64,000 bases of DNA, taken from NCBI RefSeq assembly GCF_900115705.1, contig NZ_FOXL01000003.1, positions 496,001-560,000 of the forward strand, given 5' to 3'. Positions 37,080-48,136 of the stretch are shown here, piece by piece; the first letter of the stretch is position 1; each line of letters starts with the position of its first letter. The notes under the pieces are model-generated. The model was not told the origin of the DNA. It did no database searches and saw nothing but the letters and a program-made list of their open reading frames with translations. The position numbers and the translations under genes are program-made. This stretch comes from Frateuria terrea. GTDB lineage: Bacteria > Pseudomonadota > Gammaproteobacteria > Xanthomonadales > Rhodanobacteraceae.

Positions 37080-37724
37080 TCAGTCGTCCCCGGCAAGTAC
37101 CCATTGCCAGATGCACCGCGGCGTGCCCCGCCACGCCAGCGCCGCCACGTGCTCGCGGTCGACCTCCAGCGGTTGTAGTTGCCAGGCGGCCGGGTCCTCT
37201 TGTTCAAGCCGGAGCAGGCGTGGCGCTGCCCCGGATGTGTCGATTTCGAGCCGGTGCAGGCCAAACGCCAGTCCGCGCCCCAACGCTTTCAGCACGGCCT
37301 CCTTGGCCGTCCACAAGACCAGGAACGCCTCGTCCTGTCGGTCCGGTGGCTGCCGAGCGAGCCAGTCGGCCTCCCCGGGAGCGAAGTAGCGCCGTGCGAT
37401 CTCCAGCCCGCGCGGGCGTGCGCGACGGCGCTCCACGTCGATGCCCGGCCTGGCGTGTCGCCCGAGCGCGACCAGTGCGCAATCGCCGCTGTGTGTCCAG
37501 TTGAAATCCAGCGTGTCGCCTTGCTGCGCCCCAGCGAGTTGCGGGCGGCCATGGGAGCCCGCCACCAGCTCGACCGCATCGGCCGGCAAGCCGAGGTAAG
37601 CGCCCAGCAAGGCGCGCAGCGGCGCGCGCCCCTGGCGCGGGTCATAGCGCAGCCGCCATACGTGCAGTGCCGCGTCATCCAGTCGGGCGGCGATGGCGGG
37701 GACGTCGGTGAGCGGGATTGGCAT
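37080..37724 (-). CDS. Sfp-type 4'-phosphopantetheinyl transferase
   Basis: A 214-residue enzyme transferring 4'-phosphopantetheine from CoA to carrier proteins. The Mg-binding motif is GIDVERRR near residue 93 and the second motif WTAKEAVLKALGRG near 138; LGRHARPG and HSGDCALVAL match the family. Sfp-type enzymes prime NRPS/PKS or fatty acid carriers. In E. coli pdxJ is followed by acpS; here the neighbour of pdxJ is an Sfp-type enzyme instead, placed upstream. ATG at 37724 is preferred over an in-frame TTG two codons earlier. Confidence 0.9.
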   Translation of the reverse strand: MPIPLTDVPAIAARLDDAALHVWRLRYDPRQGRAPLRALLGAYLGLPADAVELVAGSHGRPQLAGAQQGDTLDFNWTHSGDCALVALGRHARPGIDVERRRARPRGLEIARRYFAPGEADWLARQPPDRQDEAFLVLWTAKEAVLKALGRGLAFGLHRLEIDTSGAAPRLLRLEQEDPAAWQLQPLEVDREHVAALAWRGTPRCIWQWVLAGDD

Positions 37725-37795
37725 GGGCAAACGGTAGCATCCGCCGTTTGCCCCACGTGCTGCGGGCGAGGCCGGAGCGCGTTCGGGACGGATGA

Positions 37796-39736
<1,941 letters not shown>

Positions 39737-39842
39737 GGGGACATCTCCTCGGTAGCGCGGTTTGGACGTCCAAGTGTAGCGTCGCCGCCGCGGCGGTGCG
39801 CCGGTCGCGCGGAGTGAGACGCTGGCGCGCTAGATTCGCCCG

Positions 39843-40928
39843 ATGTCGCAACCACCGTCGCCTGCCATCAAGGGTCGCGGCGCCGCCTCCAATCCGGAGG
39901 GGCGTTTCGAGACCCTGCGCCACCAGGCCGAGGACGACGGCTGGCAGAGCGCGCTGCTCGACGAAACCGCACCGCGGCCGCGCACCGAAGTGACCGAGGA
40001 ACGCGCGCGCAGCGTGATCAGCCGCAACGATTCACCCGACATCGCCTTCACGCAGGCGATCAATCCCTACCGGGGCTGCGAGCACGGCTGCATCTACTGC
40101 TATGCGCGACCCTCACACGGTTACCTCAACCTCTCGCCCGGGCTGGACTTCGAAACCCGCCTGCGTGCCAAGACCAACCTGGCCGAAGTGCTGCGCGCGG
40201 AGCTGGGCAGGCGCGGCTACATGCCCAAGCCGATCAACATCGGCAGCAATACCGATCCCTATCAGCCGGTAGAGAAGCGCTGGCGGCTGACCCGCGCGGC
40301 GCTCGAGCTGCTGGCCGATTGCCACCATCCCTGCACCATCGTCACCAAGAATGCACTGGTCGAACGCGATCTGGACCTGCTCGCGGCGATGGCGCGCGAG
40401 CGGCTGGTGCAGGTACTGGTCTCGGTCAACTCGCTGGACAACCACCTGGCGGCCAAACTCGAACCCCGCGCCAGCGCGCCGCACCGGCGGCTCAAGGCGA
40501 TCGGGGCCCTGGCCTCGGCCGGCGTACCGGTGGGCGTACTGGTGGCGCCGATCATCCCGGCACTCAACGACCGCGACATGGAGGCCGTACTGGAGCAGGC
40601 ACACGCCGCCGGTGCGCGTTGCGCCGGCTACACTGTGGTTCGCCTGCCCTACGAGTTGAAGGCGCTGTTCCGCGAATGGCTGGCGCTGCACGCGCCGCAG
40701 CGCGCCGAGCACGTGATGAGCCTGATCCGGCAGATGAACGGCGGGCGCGACTACGACAGCGACTTTGCCACCCGCATGCGCGGGCAGGGCGTGTTCGCAC
40801 AACTGCTGGAGCGTCGCTTCGAGGTGGCCTGCCGCAAGCATGGCTTCGGGCGTGCGCGCGAACTGCAGCTGGACACCTCGCGTTTCGTGCCGCCGCGGGA
40901 AGCTTCGCCGCAAGGTTCGTTGTTCTGA
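39843..40928 (+). CDS. PA0069-family radical SAM protein
   Basis: A 361-residue radical SAM protein with the cluster motif CEHGCIYCYARPSH (CxxxCxxC, about residues 79-86), resembling spore photoproduct lyase-like proteins labelled PA0069 family. Further marks are NIGSNTDPYQPVEKRW, TIVTKNALVERDLDLL and APIIPALNDRDME. Reaction unknown; DNA-repair links are proposed for the family but unproven. The N-terminus (PPSPAIKGRGAASNPEGRFE) is typical. Divergent from acs. Confidence 0.9.
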   Translation: MSQPPSPAIKGRGAASNPEGRFETLRHQAEDDGWQSALLDETAPRPRTEVTEERARSVISRNDSPDIAFTQAINPYRGCEHGCIYCYARPSHGYLNLSPGLDFETRLRAKTNLAEVLRAELGRRGYMPKPINIGSNTDPYQPVEKRWRLTRAALELLADCHHPCTIVTKNALVERDLDLLAAMARERLVQVLVSVNSLDNHLAAKLEPRASAPHRRLKAIGALASAGVPVGVLVAPIIPALNDRDMEAVLEQAHAAGARCAGYTVVRLPYELKALFREWLALHAPQRAEHVMSLIRQMNGGRDYDSDFATRMRGQGVFAQLLERRFEVACRKHGFGRARELQLDTSRFVPPREASPQGSLF

Positions 40929-40944
40929 CGCAGCGCGCTGCTGC

Positions 40945-42666
40945 CTAGTCCGGCGGCCGGTTTGCCGCCCGCTCCACCTTGCCGTCCCGCCGCAAGGCGC
41001 TGAGGATCAGGCTCAAGCCAAGCACGCCCGCCACGATGATGAACAACATCGACAGAACCGGCAGCCCGAACAGCGTCGGCCCGGTCTGCATGCGTGCGGT
41101 CAGCGCGCCGCCGATGACCAGCGCCGCGACGATCACGCCGGTGCTGATCCGATTGGCGATCTTCTGCAGGCTTTCCATCATGTGCGACTCTTCCAGCCCG
41201 TCCACGCGCACGCGCAGGCGGTTCTGCGCGAGCGTGCGCAGGATCGCCGCCACGTGCTGCGGCGTGTGCCGCGCCAGGTCCTGCAGGTCCAGCCATTCGC
41301 TGGCCAGGTTGGCCGGGGAGAGCGTGCCAAGCGCCTGCCGCCGCAGCACCTTCTGCAGGTGCTGCTCGACCACGCGGCGGGTGTCGATGGTCGGATCGAG
41401 TGCGCTGGTGACCGCCTCCAGGTTGAGCAGCGTCTTGCCCAGGATGCTGAGCTCGGGCGGCGGGCGCAGGCCGCAGGATGCTCCCACGCGCGCCAGCTCG
41501 AGCACCAGCCGGCCCTCGGAGAATTGCCGGCTGGAGTTGTGCAGGCCGACGTAGCTGGCTACCAGCTGCTCGACCTGGCGGCGATAGAGGTTGCGGCGGA
41601 AATCCTCCAGCGCCATGCCCATGGTTTCGCTGATGTCCGCCACCTGGTCGCCGTTGCCGGAGATGGCACCCAACATTAGCTTGAGCAGTTGATGCCGCGT
41701 GCGCGGCACCAGTCGCACCACCATCCCTAAGTCGAACAGCGCCAGCCGGTGGTCTTCCATCAGCAGCACGTTGCCCGGGTGCGGGTCGGCATGGACCAGG
41801 CCGTGCAGGAAAACCTGGTCGAGGTAGGCACGCAGCAGCTCGCGCGCCTGCTCGTGCAGCGGATGCTCGATGCGACGCAGCGGCGGGATATGCGTGACCT
41901 TGATGCCGCGCACGCGCTGCATGGTCAGCACGCGGGTGGTGGTGAGGTCGGCCAGCGGCAGCGGCACGTACAGCGTGTCGTAGCCGCGAAGGTTCTCGGC
42001 GAAGCGGCGCAGGTTCTCCGCCTCCAGCTCGAAGTTGATCTCATTGGCCAGGCTGTGGCGCAGCTCGGTGACCAGCCCGACGAAGCCGTAGCGGCGGCCG
42101 ACGTCGGTCATGCGGTCGGCGGCGCCGGCCAGCCGTTCCAGGATCGCCAGGTCCTCGCGAAGGGTCTGCGCGATGTGCGGCCGCTGCACCTTGAGCACCA
42201 CTTCGCGACCGTCGTGCAGCGTCGCCGCGTGCACCTGCGCGACCGACCCGGCGGCCAGCGGCACGTCGTCGAAGGTGGCGAACAGCGTGCCGATGCGCGC
42301 GCCCAGCTCGGCCTCGACGATCGTGCGGATCTCCGCCACCGGCACCGGCGCGACGTCGTCCTGCATGCGTTCGAGCTCGGCGATGTAGGGTGCCGGCACC
42401 ATGTCCGGCCTGGTGGAAAGCGCCTGGCCCACCTTGATGAAGGTCGGCCCCAGCGCTTCCAGGTCGTCCACGAATTGCCTGGGCTGCCCCGGCTTGACCG
42501 CTTCGTCTTCGTCGGCCAGCGCCGCTTCCTGGATATCCAGCTCCAGCCCGCTGAACAAGCCGGCCTTGCGGTAGCGCAGCAGGAACGCGCCGATCCGGGC
42601 ATAGCGGGACAGACGGGTGGCTTCGTTCACGCCTTTGGGCTCCACGCTCGGACACAGCGACTTCAT
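40945..42666 (-). CDS. ABC1/AarF/UbiB-family atypical kinase
   Basis: A 573-residue UbiB-like protein. The family motifs are present: KxGQ as FIKVGQALSTRPDMVP, the Ala-rich loop AAGSVAQVHAA, ExD-type NEINFELEAENLRRFAE, and HADPHPGNVLL with LFDLGM. Two C-terminal transmembrane helices (GVIVAALVIGGALTA, LPVLSMLFIIVAGVLGLSL) anchor it. UbiB supports ubiquinone synthesis through its ATPase; this gene is not next to ubiE/ubiJ, so it may be a paralogue of different role. ATG at 42666 chosen; a GTG at 42633 is possible. Confidence 0.88.
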   Translation of the reverse strand: MKSLCPSVEPKGVNEATRLSRYARIGAFLLRYRKAGLFSGLELDIQEAALADEDEAVKPGQPRQFVDDLEALGPTFIKVGQALSTRPDMVPAPYIAELERMQDDVAPVPVAEIRTIVEAELGARIGTLFATFDDVPLAAGSVAQVHAATLHDGREVVLKVQRPHIAQTLREDLAILERLAGAADRMTDVGRRYGFVGLVTELRHSLANEINFELEAENLRRFAENLRGYDTLYVPLPLADLTTTRVLTMQRVRGIKVTHIPPLRRIEHPLHEQARELLRAYLDQVFLHGLVHADPHPGNVLLMEDHRLALFDLGMVVRLVPRTRHQLLKLMLGAISGNGDQVADISETMGMALEDFRRNLYRRQVEQLVASYVGLHNSSRQFSEGRLVLELARVGASCGLRPPPELSILGKTLLNLEAVTSALDPTIDTRRVVEQHLQKVLRRQALGTLSPANLASEWLDLQDLARHTPQHVAAILRTLAQNRLRVRVDGLEESHMMESLQKIANRISTGVIVAALVIGGALTARMQTGPTLFGLPVLSMLFIIVAGVLGLSLILSALRRDGKVERAANRPPD

Positions 42667-43537
42667 GCAGCGTGGAGCGGGCGGCGGCAACAGGGCGTCA
42701 ACGGGGCCGCGCGATCTGGCGGCGATGCGCCTTCGTGCGACGGCCGGCCATCGCTGCGTGGCGGCCGCGACGACCTGCGCCAGCAGCCCGCCCGGGATGT
42801 TCATCCGCCGCGGCACCGCCCGGCGGTCGCCGCATCCAGGATCGCCTGGCGGGCCAGCACGCGCACCAGCAGCAACCCCGATACCATCGCCGCCAGGCAG
42901 CCCAGCCGCAGCATCATCGCCAGCGCGCCACGCGTCGGCGGCACCAGCATTGGCACGCCAATGCCACCTATCAGGAAGCCACCAGGTAGCACGACACCAA
43001 GATCGGATAACGCCGGTTGCGGATGGTCTGCTCGCGGATGATCGCTTCGGCACGCTGCCACGGCAGGCCGAAGTCGCGCATGAGCCGGTTGACGGTGATG
43101 AAGCGTGGAATCACGGCCATGCCGTCGTCCTCTCATGCAAGCGACAGCCCGCTCGCCCGGACCGATGGGCAACCCGCCCGTTGCTCAGCCACGGATGCCA
43201 TCACCCCAACGCCGGTTGGACAGGAAGGGATGGGCTCTGCGGCATGCAAAAGCGGCGTCCCAGTTCGGATATAACCGCCCGACGGGGCATGCTTCCGCAC
43301 GGTGCGGGCCGTGGCCGGCGGCTTCGACGTCGGCCCTGCGGCCTACAACGGGGCTTCGCGCCACCCCTAAAAAGGGCCATCGGGCTGCTATGCCGAAACG
43401 CCCACACCGTCGCCCTGAGCGCAGCGCAGGTCGAAGTGGAGGGGGATGCTGCCGCGCTCCGGGAAGATGCGCGCTTCACGCGCCAGTGATCGCCGAGCCG
43501 CTCTGCTTGCCGGGGAACCCTAGGCGGAGGCCGCGCG
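42667..43537. other. region without a clear large gene
   Basis: Between the ABC1 kinase and the 58-aa gene. On the minus strand there is a 49-codon ORF with a good Shine-Dalgarno (42971-43120); a hydrophobic stretch in another frame lies just beyond it (GGFLIGGIGVPMLVPP, then LRLGCLAAMVSGLLLVRVL), suggesting one decayed gene of about 110 codons. 43121-43537 carries low-complexity GC-rich sequence and no supported gene. Confidence 0.5.
42971..43120 (-). CDS. small ORF or 5' part of a frameshifted gene
   Basis: 49 codons starting VIPRFITVNRLMRDFGLPW and ending RRYPILVSCYLVAS. The codon pattern and helical N-terminus look coding, and AGAGGA lies 7 bases before the ATG. Just after the stop, a different frame encodes a membrane-like helix down to about 42840, so the gene may have suffered a frameshift near 42985. 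No family recognised. Confidence 0.4.
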   Translation of the reverse strand: MAVIPRFITVNRLMRDFGLPWQRAEAIIREQTIRNRRYPILVSCYLVAS

Positions 43538-43714
43538 ATGTCCTCGTTCTCGCTCTATCTGGTCGGCATCATCGTGCTGATCGCCGGCCTGGCGTACATC
43601 GCCTGGCTGGTGCACGTGCCGCTGCAATGGATCGGCGCGGGCGTGATCGTGGTGTTCGGACTGGGCATCCTCGGCGCGGTCAAGCACACCCAGCGGCGCG
43701 ATCCGCCGAAGTAG
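43538..43714 (+). CDS. 58-aa two-helix membrane protein
   Basis: A 58-residue protein with two transmembrane helices, SLYLVGIIVLIAGLAYIAWL and WIGAGVIVVFGLGILGAV, ending in the charged tail KHTQRRDPPK. GGAGG lies seven bases before the ATG, strongly supporting translation. Unknown function; similar small proteins are annotated as hypothetical in xanthomonads. Its stop overlaps a strong hairpin and it converges on the S9 peptidase gene. Confidence 0.7.
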   Translation: MSSFSLYLVGIIVLIAGLAYIAWLVHVPLQWIGAGVIVVFGLGILGAVKHTQRRDPPK

Positions 43715-43737
43715 GCCGGGAAGCTTGCTTCCCGGCC
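43714..43737. terminator. bidirectional hairpin between convergent genes
   Basis: GGCCGGGAAGC and GCTTCCCGGCC form a perfect 11-bp palindrome with two central T bases, exactly between the 58-aa gene and the S9 peptidase. There is no T-tract, so termination is inferred from stem strength and position. Confidence 0.5.
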
Positions 43738-43756
43738 GGGTCGCGATTGGATCGGC

Positions 43757-45778
43757 TCAGCTGGCCGGCAGGTACTTCGCGAACCACTCCAGCGCACGCT
43801 GCAGCACGTCACGCTGGTGCCCCGGGTCGACGAAGTGGTGGCCCTCGTTCGGGTACACCACCAGCGAGGTCGGCACGCCCTGCGCACGCAGCGCGTGCCA
43901 GTACTCGAACGACTGCGGCGCCGGGCACTCCGCGTCGCGGTCGCCGACCACGATCAGCGTGGGCGTCTTCACGCGCTTGATGAAATCGATCGCCGAGCTC
44001 TTGGCATACACCGCCGGGTCGTCGTACACCGACGCGCCAAAGTACGGGATCATCCACTGGTCAATCAGGTTCTCGCCGTAGTAGCTCTGCCAGTTCGAAA
44101 TGCCCGCGCCGGCCACCACGGCATGGAAGCGCTGGGTCTGCGTGGGCACGAACATGCTCATGAAGCCGCCGTAGCTCCAGCCGGTCAGGCCCAGTCGCTT
44201 GTCGTCCACGGGCAGCTTCTTCTCGATCGCGTCGATGCCGGCCAGGATGTCCGACAGATCGCCGTAGCCGAAATCCTTGCGGTTGGCCTGCACGTAGGCC
44301 TCGCCCTGGCCGAAGCTGCCTCGCGGGTTGGGCATGAAAACGAAGTAGCCCAGTTCGGAGAACGGCACGCTGCCGTAGCCCACACCGGGCCAGCGCGGGA
44401 TCACGGCGCTGGCCGGGCCACCGTGCACGCTGACGATCATCGGATAGCGCCGGGTGGCGTCGTATTGTGCCGGGTAGAGCAGCCAGCCCTGCACGTGGCG
44501 GCCGTCGTGGTCCCACTCGACCGACTCGGCCTTGCCCCAGCTCGGCTTGAGCGCGGCATTGATTGCAGTTACCGCGCGGGGTGCACTGCCGCCGAACGGA
44601 CCGGCATGGACTTCCGGCGCGGCGGCATAGGAGCTCTGCACGAAGGCGATGCGGCTGTGGTCGGCCGACAGCGACATGCCCATCGAAGCGCTGCCGTCGC
44701 CGACGCTGGCCGGCAGCGTGAAGCGCACGCGCTGCTGGGTGGCGCGGTGGTTGTCGACCGCGTAGTCGGCCAGCTGGCTCTGGCCGTTGCTGACCTGGCT
44801 GACCAGCAGCGTGCGAGGCGAGGTCCAGGCGAACCACGACGGCGTCACGCGGATGCCCGGCGTGAGATCCACCGTCGCGCCACCGGCGGCCGGCACCGCA
44901 TACAGGTCGCCTCCGGTGGCACCCTGGTCGCTCATCAGGCCACCGACGAAGACCAGCCGCTTGCCGTCGGGCGACCAGCGAGGCAGCGCCAGCTGCATCC
45001 GGTGCAGCGGGCCGGTCTCGTGCACGGGATCGACCAGCACCCGCGGCGTGGCGCCGGCGCGGGCATCCTGGGCATAGAGCCTGGCGATCCACCAGTTGTT
45101 GTCGCCCGGTGCGGGCGCGCCGACATAGGCCAGCTGGCGCGCGTCGGGCGACCAGCTGAACTCGTAGACGTAGGTGGCCGCCGGGGTGACCAGCGTCGGC
45201 GTGCCGCCAGCAGCGGGCAGCGTCGCCACGCGCTGGATTTCCAGCCCGTCGATGCCGACCTCGCCGACCTGCGGTTTGGCCGCGGCCACCGCGCTGGCGC
45301 GGCGGGTGGCGCCTTCGACGTAGAGGAAACCCAGCGCACGGCCGTCGGCGGACCAGGCCAGGTCGTGGGCGTAGCCGTGCAGGTCTGCCAGTCGTCGCGG
45401 CGCAGCTTGGCCACCGGCATCGGCCGCATAGACGTCCATGTCGCCAGGCTTGCCGCCGCAATCGGTCAGGAAGGCGAGATGGCGCGAGTCGGGCGCCCAG
45501 GCGATTTCCTCCTGCCGGCACGAAGCGTTGCCCATTGCCAGCCCATGCGCGTCGCTGCCGTCGGCATGGGCGACCTGGATCTTCGGCTTGCCGTCCGTAT
45601 CGACCACCCAGGCCAGCCGCTGGCCATCGGGCGACAGCTGCACGGCGTGGATCGCGCGGACCTTGCCGAGCTGGTCGAGCAGCTGGTCGATGCGCGGGTC
45701 GACCTTGCCGGGCGTGGCGGACGCCAGCGGGACAAAGGCCAGGGCAAGCAGGGGCAGGAGGCGCAGGGAAGGGGGCAT
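43757..45778 (-). CDS. S9-family (prolyl oligopeptidase-type) peptidase, exported
   Basis: A 673-residue serine peptidase. Signal peptide LRLLPLLALAFVPLASA is followed by a beta-propeller of WD40-like repeats (VQLSPDGQRLAWVVD, WAPDSRHLAFLTD, WSPDARQLAYVG, WSPDGKRLVFVG) and a C-terminal alpha/beta hydrolase domain: nucleophile in GWSYGGFMS, acid in VGDRDAECP and His in PNEGHHFVDP. Similar enzymes act as acylaminoacyl- or dipeptidyl-peptidases in the periplasm. ATG at 45778 gives the signal peptide; an upstream frame is ignored. Confidence 0.93.
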   Translation of the reverse strand: MPPSLRLLPLLALAFVPLASATPGKVDPRIDQLLDQLGKVRAIHAVQLSPDGQRLAWVVDTDGKPKIQVAHADGSDAHGLAMGNASCRQEEIAWAPDSRHLAFLTDCGGKPGDMDVYAADAGGQAAPRRLADLHGYAHDLAWSADGRALGFLYVEGATRRASAVAAAKPQVGEVGIDGLEIQRVATLPAAGGTPTLVTPAATYVYEFSWSPDARQLAYVGAPAPGDNNWWIARLYAQDARAGATPRVLVDPVHETGPLHRMQLALPRWSPDGKRLVFVGGLMSDQGATGGDLYAVPAAGGATVDLTPGIRVTPSWFAWTSPRTLLVSQVSNGQSQLADYAVDNHRATQQRVRFTLPASVGDGSASMGMSLSADHSRIAFVQSSYAAAPEVHAGPFGGSAPRAVTAINAALKPSWGKAESVEWDHDGRHVQGWLLYPAQYDATRRYPMIVSVHGGPASAVIPRWPGVGYGSVPFSELGYFVFMPNPRGSFGQGEAYVQANRKDFGYGDLSDILAGIDAIEKKLPVDDKRLGLTGWSYGGFMSMFVPTQTQRFHAVVAGAGISNWQSYYGENLIDQWMIPYFGASVYDDPAVYAKSSAIDFIKRVKTPTLIVVGDRDAECPAPQSFEYWHALRAQGVPTSLVVYPNEGHHFVDPGHQRDVLQRALEWFAKYLPAS

Positions 45779-45896
45779 GGGCTGCTCTGGCGGGGAAAAC
45801 CGCCACGCTAGCAGTGCGCCGGCCATCCCTCCAGTGCGGCCGGTCACGTCGTGCCGATCTGCGAGGGCACGCGCGCGGCTCCCGCGGAGCCGGCGG

Positions 45897-46793
45897 TCAG
45901 TGCGAGGCGACGGCCGATGGGATCTGGCGCGCCGCCGCCAGGCGCGCGCGGATCAGCGGGATAGCTCCCAGCGCGGCCTTCTCGCCTTCCATGATGGCGC
46001 GGTCCTTTTGCGTGAAGTCGGCGGCGCCGAGGCCGTTCACCTGCGGACGGATCACCACGTCGGCGCGCGCCAGCTCCTGTGCACCCAGGTGCTGGCCCAT
46101 GATGACCACCGAGCGGCCGACGATGCCGAACATGTCCGTTGGCAGGCTGCCGTCGCTGCGCGCGGAGATGTCCACCGCGATGACGAAATCGGCACCCAGC
46201 TCGCGCGCGGCATCGACCGGCACCGGGCTGACCACGCCGCCATCGACGTAATGCCGGCCGTCGATCGCCGCCGGCTCGAACACGCCAGGCACGCTGCAGG
46301 ACGCGCGCACGGCCGCTCCGGTGTCGCCGTGGCGGAACACGGTGCGCTGGCCGGTCTCCAGCTCGGTGGCGACCGCGGCGAAGGGCAGCTTCAGCCGCTC
46401 GATCGGGCGCTGGCGGACCAGACCGTCGACGTAATCCTGCAGCTTGCGTCCCTGCACCAGGCCGCCACTGAACAGCCGCACGTCGCGGAGCGAAGCCTCG
46501 TCCAGCGAAATGGCTGACTGTTGCATCGCGAAGGCATCCATGCCGCTGGCATAGAGCGCACCGACCACGCTGCCGGCGCTGGTGCCGGCGACCACGTCCA
46601 CGTGGATGCCGCTGGCTTCCAGCATCTTGATCACGCCGATGTGCGCAAAGCCTTTGGCCGCACCGCCGCCGAGCGCCAGTCCGACGACCAGCCTGCGCGT
46701 CAGCGGAGGGTCGGCTGGCGGCGGCGTGCGCACGGGCGCGCAACCGGCCAGGGCCACGGCGAGCAGCAACAGGAGGCGCAGGCATCGGGCCAT
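45897..46793 (-). CDS. patatin-like phospholipase lipoprotein (RssA-type)
   Basis: A 298-residue lipoprotein: signal LRLLLLLAVALAGC with lipidated Cys18. The patatin fold shows the oxyanion loop ALGGGAAKGFAHIG, nucleophile elbow GTSAGS, and the catalytic aspartate in YVDGGVVSPVPV. Probable esterase or phospholipase acting at the envelope. It lies between the S9 peptidase and fbp on the same strand; about 100-bp gaps on each side suggest loose linkage. Confidence 0.9.
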   Translation of the reverse strand: MARCLRLLLLLAVALAGCAPVRTPPPADPPLTRRLVVGLALGGGAAKGFAHIGVIKMLEASGIHVDVVAGTSAGSVVGALYASGMDAFAMQQSAISLDEASLRDVRLFSGGLVQGRKLQDYVDGLVRQRPIERLKLPFAAVATELETGQRTVFRHGDTGAAVRASCSVPGVFEPAAIDGRHYVDGGVVSPVPVDAARELGADFVIAVDISARSDGSLPTDMFGIVGRSVVIMGQHLGAQELARADVVIRPQVNGLGAADFTQKDRAIMEGEKAALGAIPLIRARLAAARQIPSAVASH

Positions 46794-46860
46794 CGTCGGC
46801 AGTTCGTGGGGAGTCGGCGGGAAGCGTGGGTCAGGACGATGGCGAAACCGGGGCGCGGCG

Positions 46861-46884
46861 GGGCAGGCGCACGGGCGCCTGCCC
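46861..46884 (-). terminator. 10-bp perfect hairpin after fbp
   Basis: GGGCAGGCGC and GCGCCTGCCC pair across four bases, 7 bp beyond the fbp stop on the minus strand. No T-run follows, so termination efficiency is uncertain. Confidence 0.5.
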
Positions 46885-46891
46885 GTACCGC

Positions 46892-47923
46892 TCAGGCGTA
46901 GGCGACATCCGCCTCGCGGTGGTAGCGGGTGGCCACCTCGACCTCGCCCCTGGAGCCGAGGAATACCGGCACGCGCTGGTGCAGGCCGGTCGGCTGGAGC
47001 TCCATGATGCGCTCGCGCCCGGTGGTCGCGGCGCCGCCGGCCTGCTCGATGATGAAGGCCATCGGGTTGGCCTCATACATCAGCCGCAGCTTGCCGCCCT
47101 TGGCCTTGATCTTGGCATCCAGCGGATAGAAGAACACGCCGCCGCGGGTGATGATGCGATGCACGTCGGCCACCATCGAGGCCACCCAGCGCATGTTGAA
47201 GTCCTTGCCGCGGGGACCCTCCTTGCCGGCCAGCAGCTCGCCGACGTAGCGCTGCATCGGTGCCTCCCAGTGGCGCTGGTTGGACATGTTGATGGCGAAC
47301 TCGGCGGTGTCGACCGGGATGCGGATGTCACGCCGGCTGAGCATGAAGCTGCCGACCTCGCGGTCCAGCGTGAACTCGTGCGTGCCGTGGCCGAAGGTCA
47401 GCACCAGCAGCGTCGCCGGGCCGTAAACCACGTAGCCGGCGGCCAGCTGCTGCGTGCCCGGCTGCAGGAAGTCCTCGACCTTCGGTTCGGTGACGTGCTC
47501 GGGGCAGCGCAGCACCGAAAAGATGGTGCCGACGGAAATGTTGACGTCGATGTTCGACGATCCGTCCAGCGGATCGAACAGCAGCAGGTGGTTGCCTTTC
47601 GGATACATGTCCGGGATCGGCTGCGGATCCTCCATCTCCTCCGAAGCGCAGGCGGCGAGGTGGCCGCCCCAGGCATTGGCTTCCAGCAGGATCTCGTTGG
47701 AGATGACGTCCAGCTTCTTCTGCGCCTCGCCCTGCACGTTCATGCTCAATGACCCCGGGCTGCCGGCATTGCCCAGCACGCCGCCCAGCGCCCCCTTGCT
47801 GGTGGCCACCGCAATGCGCTTGCAGGCGCGCGCGACGACCTCGATCAACAGCGAGAGCTCGGCGTTGATGCGGCCGGCGCGGCGTTCCTCGATCAGGAAC
47901 TGGATCAGCGAGACAGGCTTCAT
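46892..47923 (-). CDS. fbp: class I fructose-1,6-bisphosphatase
   Basis: Gluconeogenic fructose-1,6-bisphosphatase (343 residues). The metal site reads [15 protein letters not shown], with the earlier [17 protein letters not shown]; later KGNHLL precedes it, and [16 protein letters not shown] and [17 protein letters not shown] are typical of the class I fold. Length normal. Divergent from the PfpI-like operon across 213 bp. It fits with acs in the same region for growth on acetate, though they are not linked in an operon. Confidence 0.97.
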   Translation of the reverse strand: MKPVSLIQFLIEERRAGRINAELSLLIEVVARACKRIAVATSKGALGGVLGNAGSPGSLSMNVQGEAQKKLDVISNEILLEANAWGGHLAACASEEMEDPQPIPDMYPKGNHLLLFDPLDGSSNIDVNISVGTIFSVLRCPEHVTEPKVEDFLQPGTQQLAAGYVVYGPATLLVLTFGHGTHEFTLDREVGSFMLSRRDIRIPVDTAEFAINMSNQRHWEAPMQRYVGELLAGKEGPRGKDFNMRWVASMVADVHRIITRGGVFFYPLDAKIKAKGGKLRLMYEANPMAFIIEQAGGAATTGRERIMELQPTGLHQRVPVFLGSRGEVEVATRYHREADVAYA

Positions 47924-48136
47924 GGCGGGTCCGTGGCAGGAGGAACGCGCATTCTACGGCGTGCGCGTGAATGCCACCTCCGCGTCCGGCGGTCGTCCCG
48001 GGCGAACAAACCCCGCGGCCGTCCGCAGCCATGCCGGCGTCCAGAAGCGAACGGGCCTGCCATTCGCCCCACTGCTGACATCACGCTGGCAGCAGCCCCG
48101 CCCCATCCTGCACACCTTGCAAAGGAGGCGAAGGCA

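Noticed and set aside
46596-46607. GTCCACGTGGAT, parS-like core
   Set aside because: Degenerate and within the patatin gene; flanks do not match.
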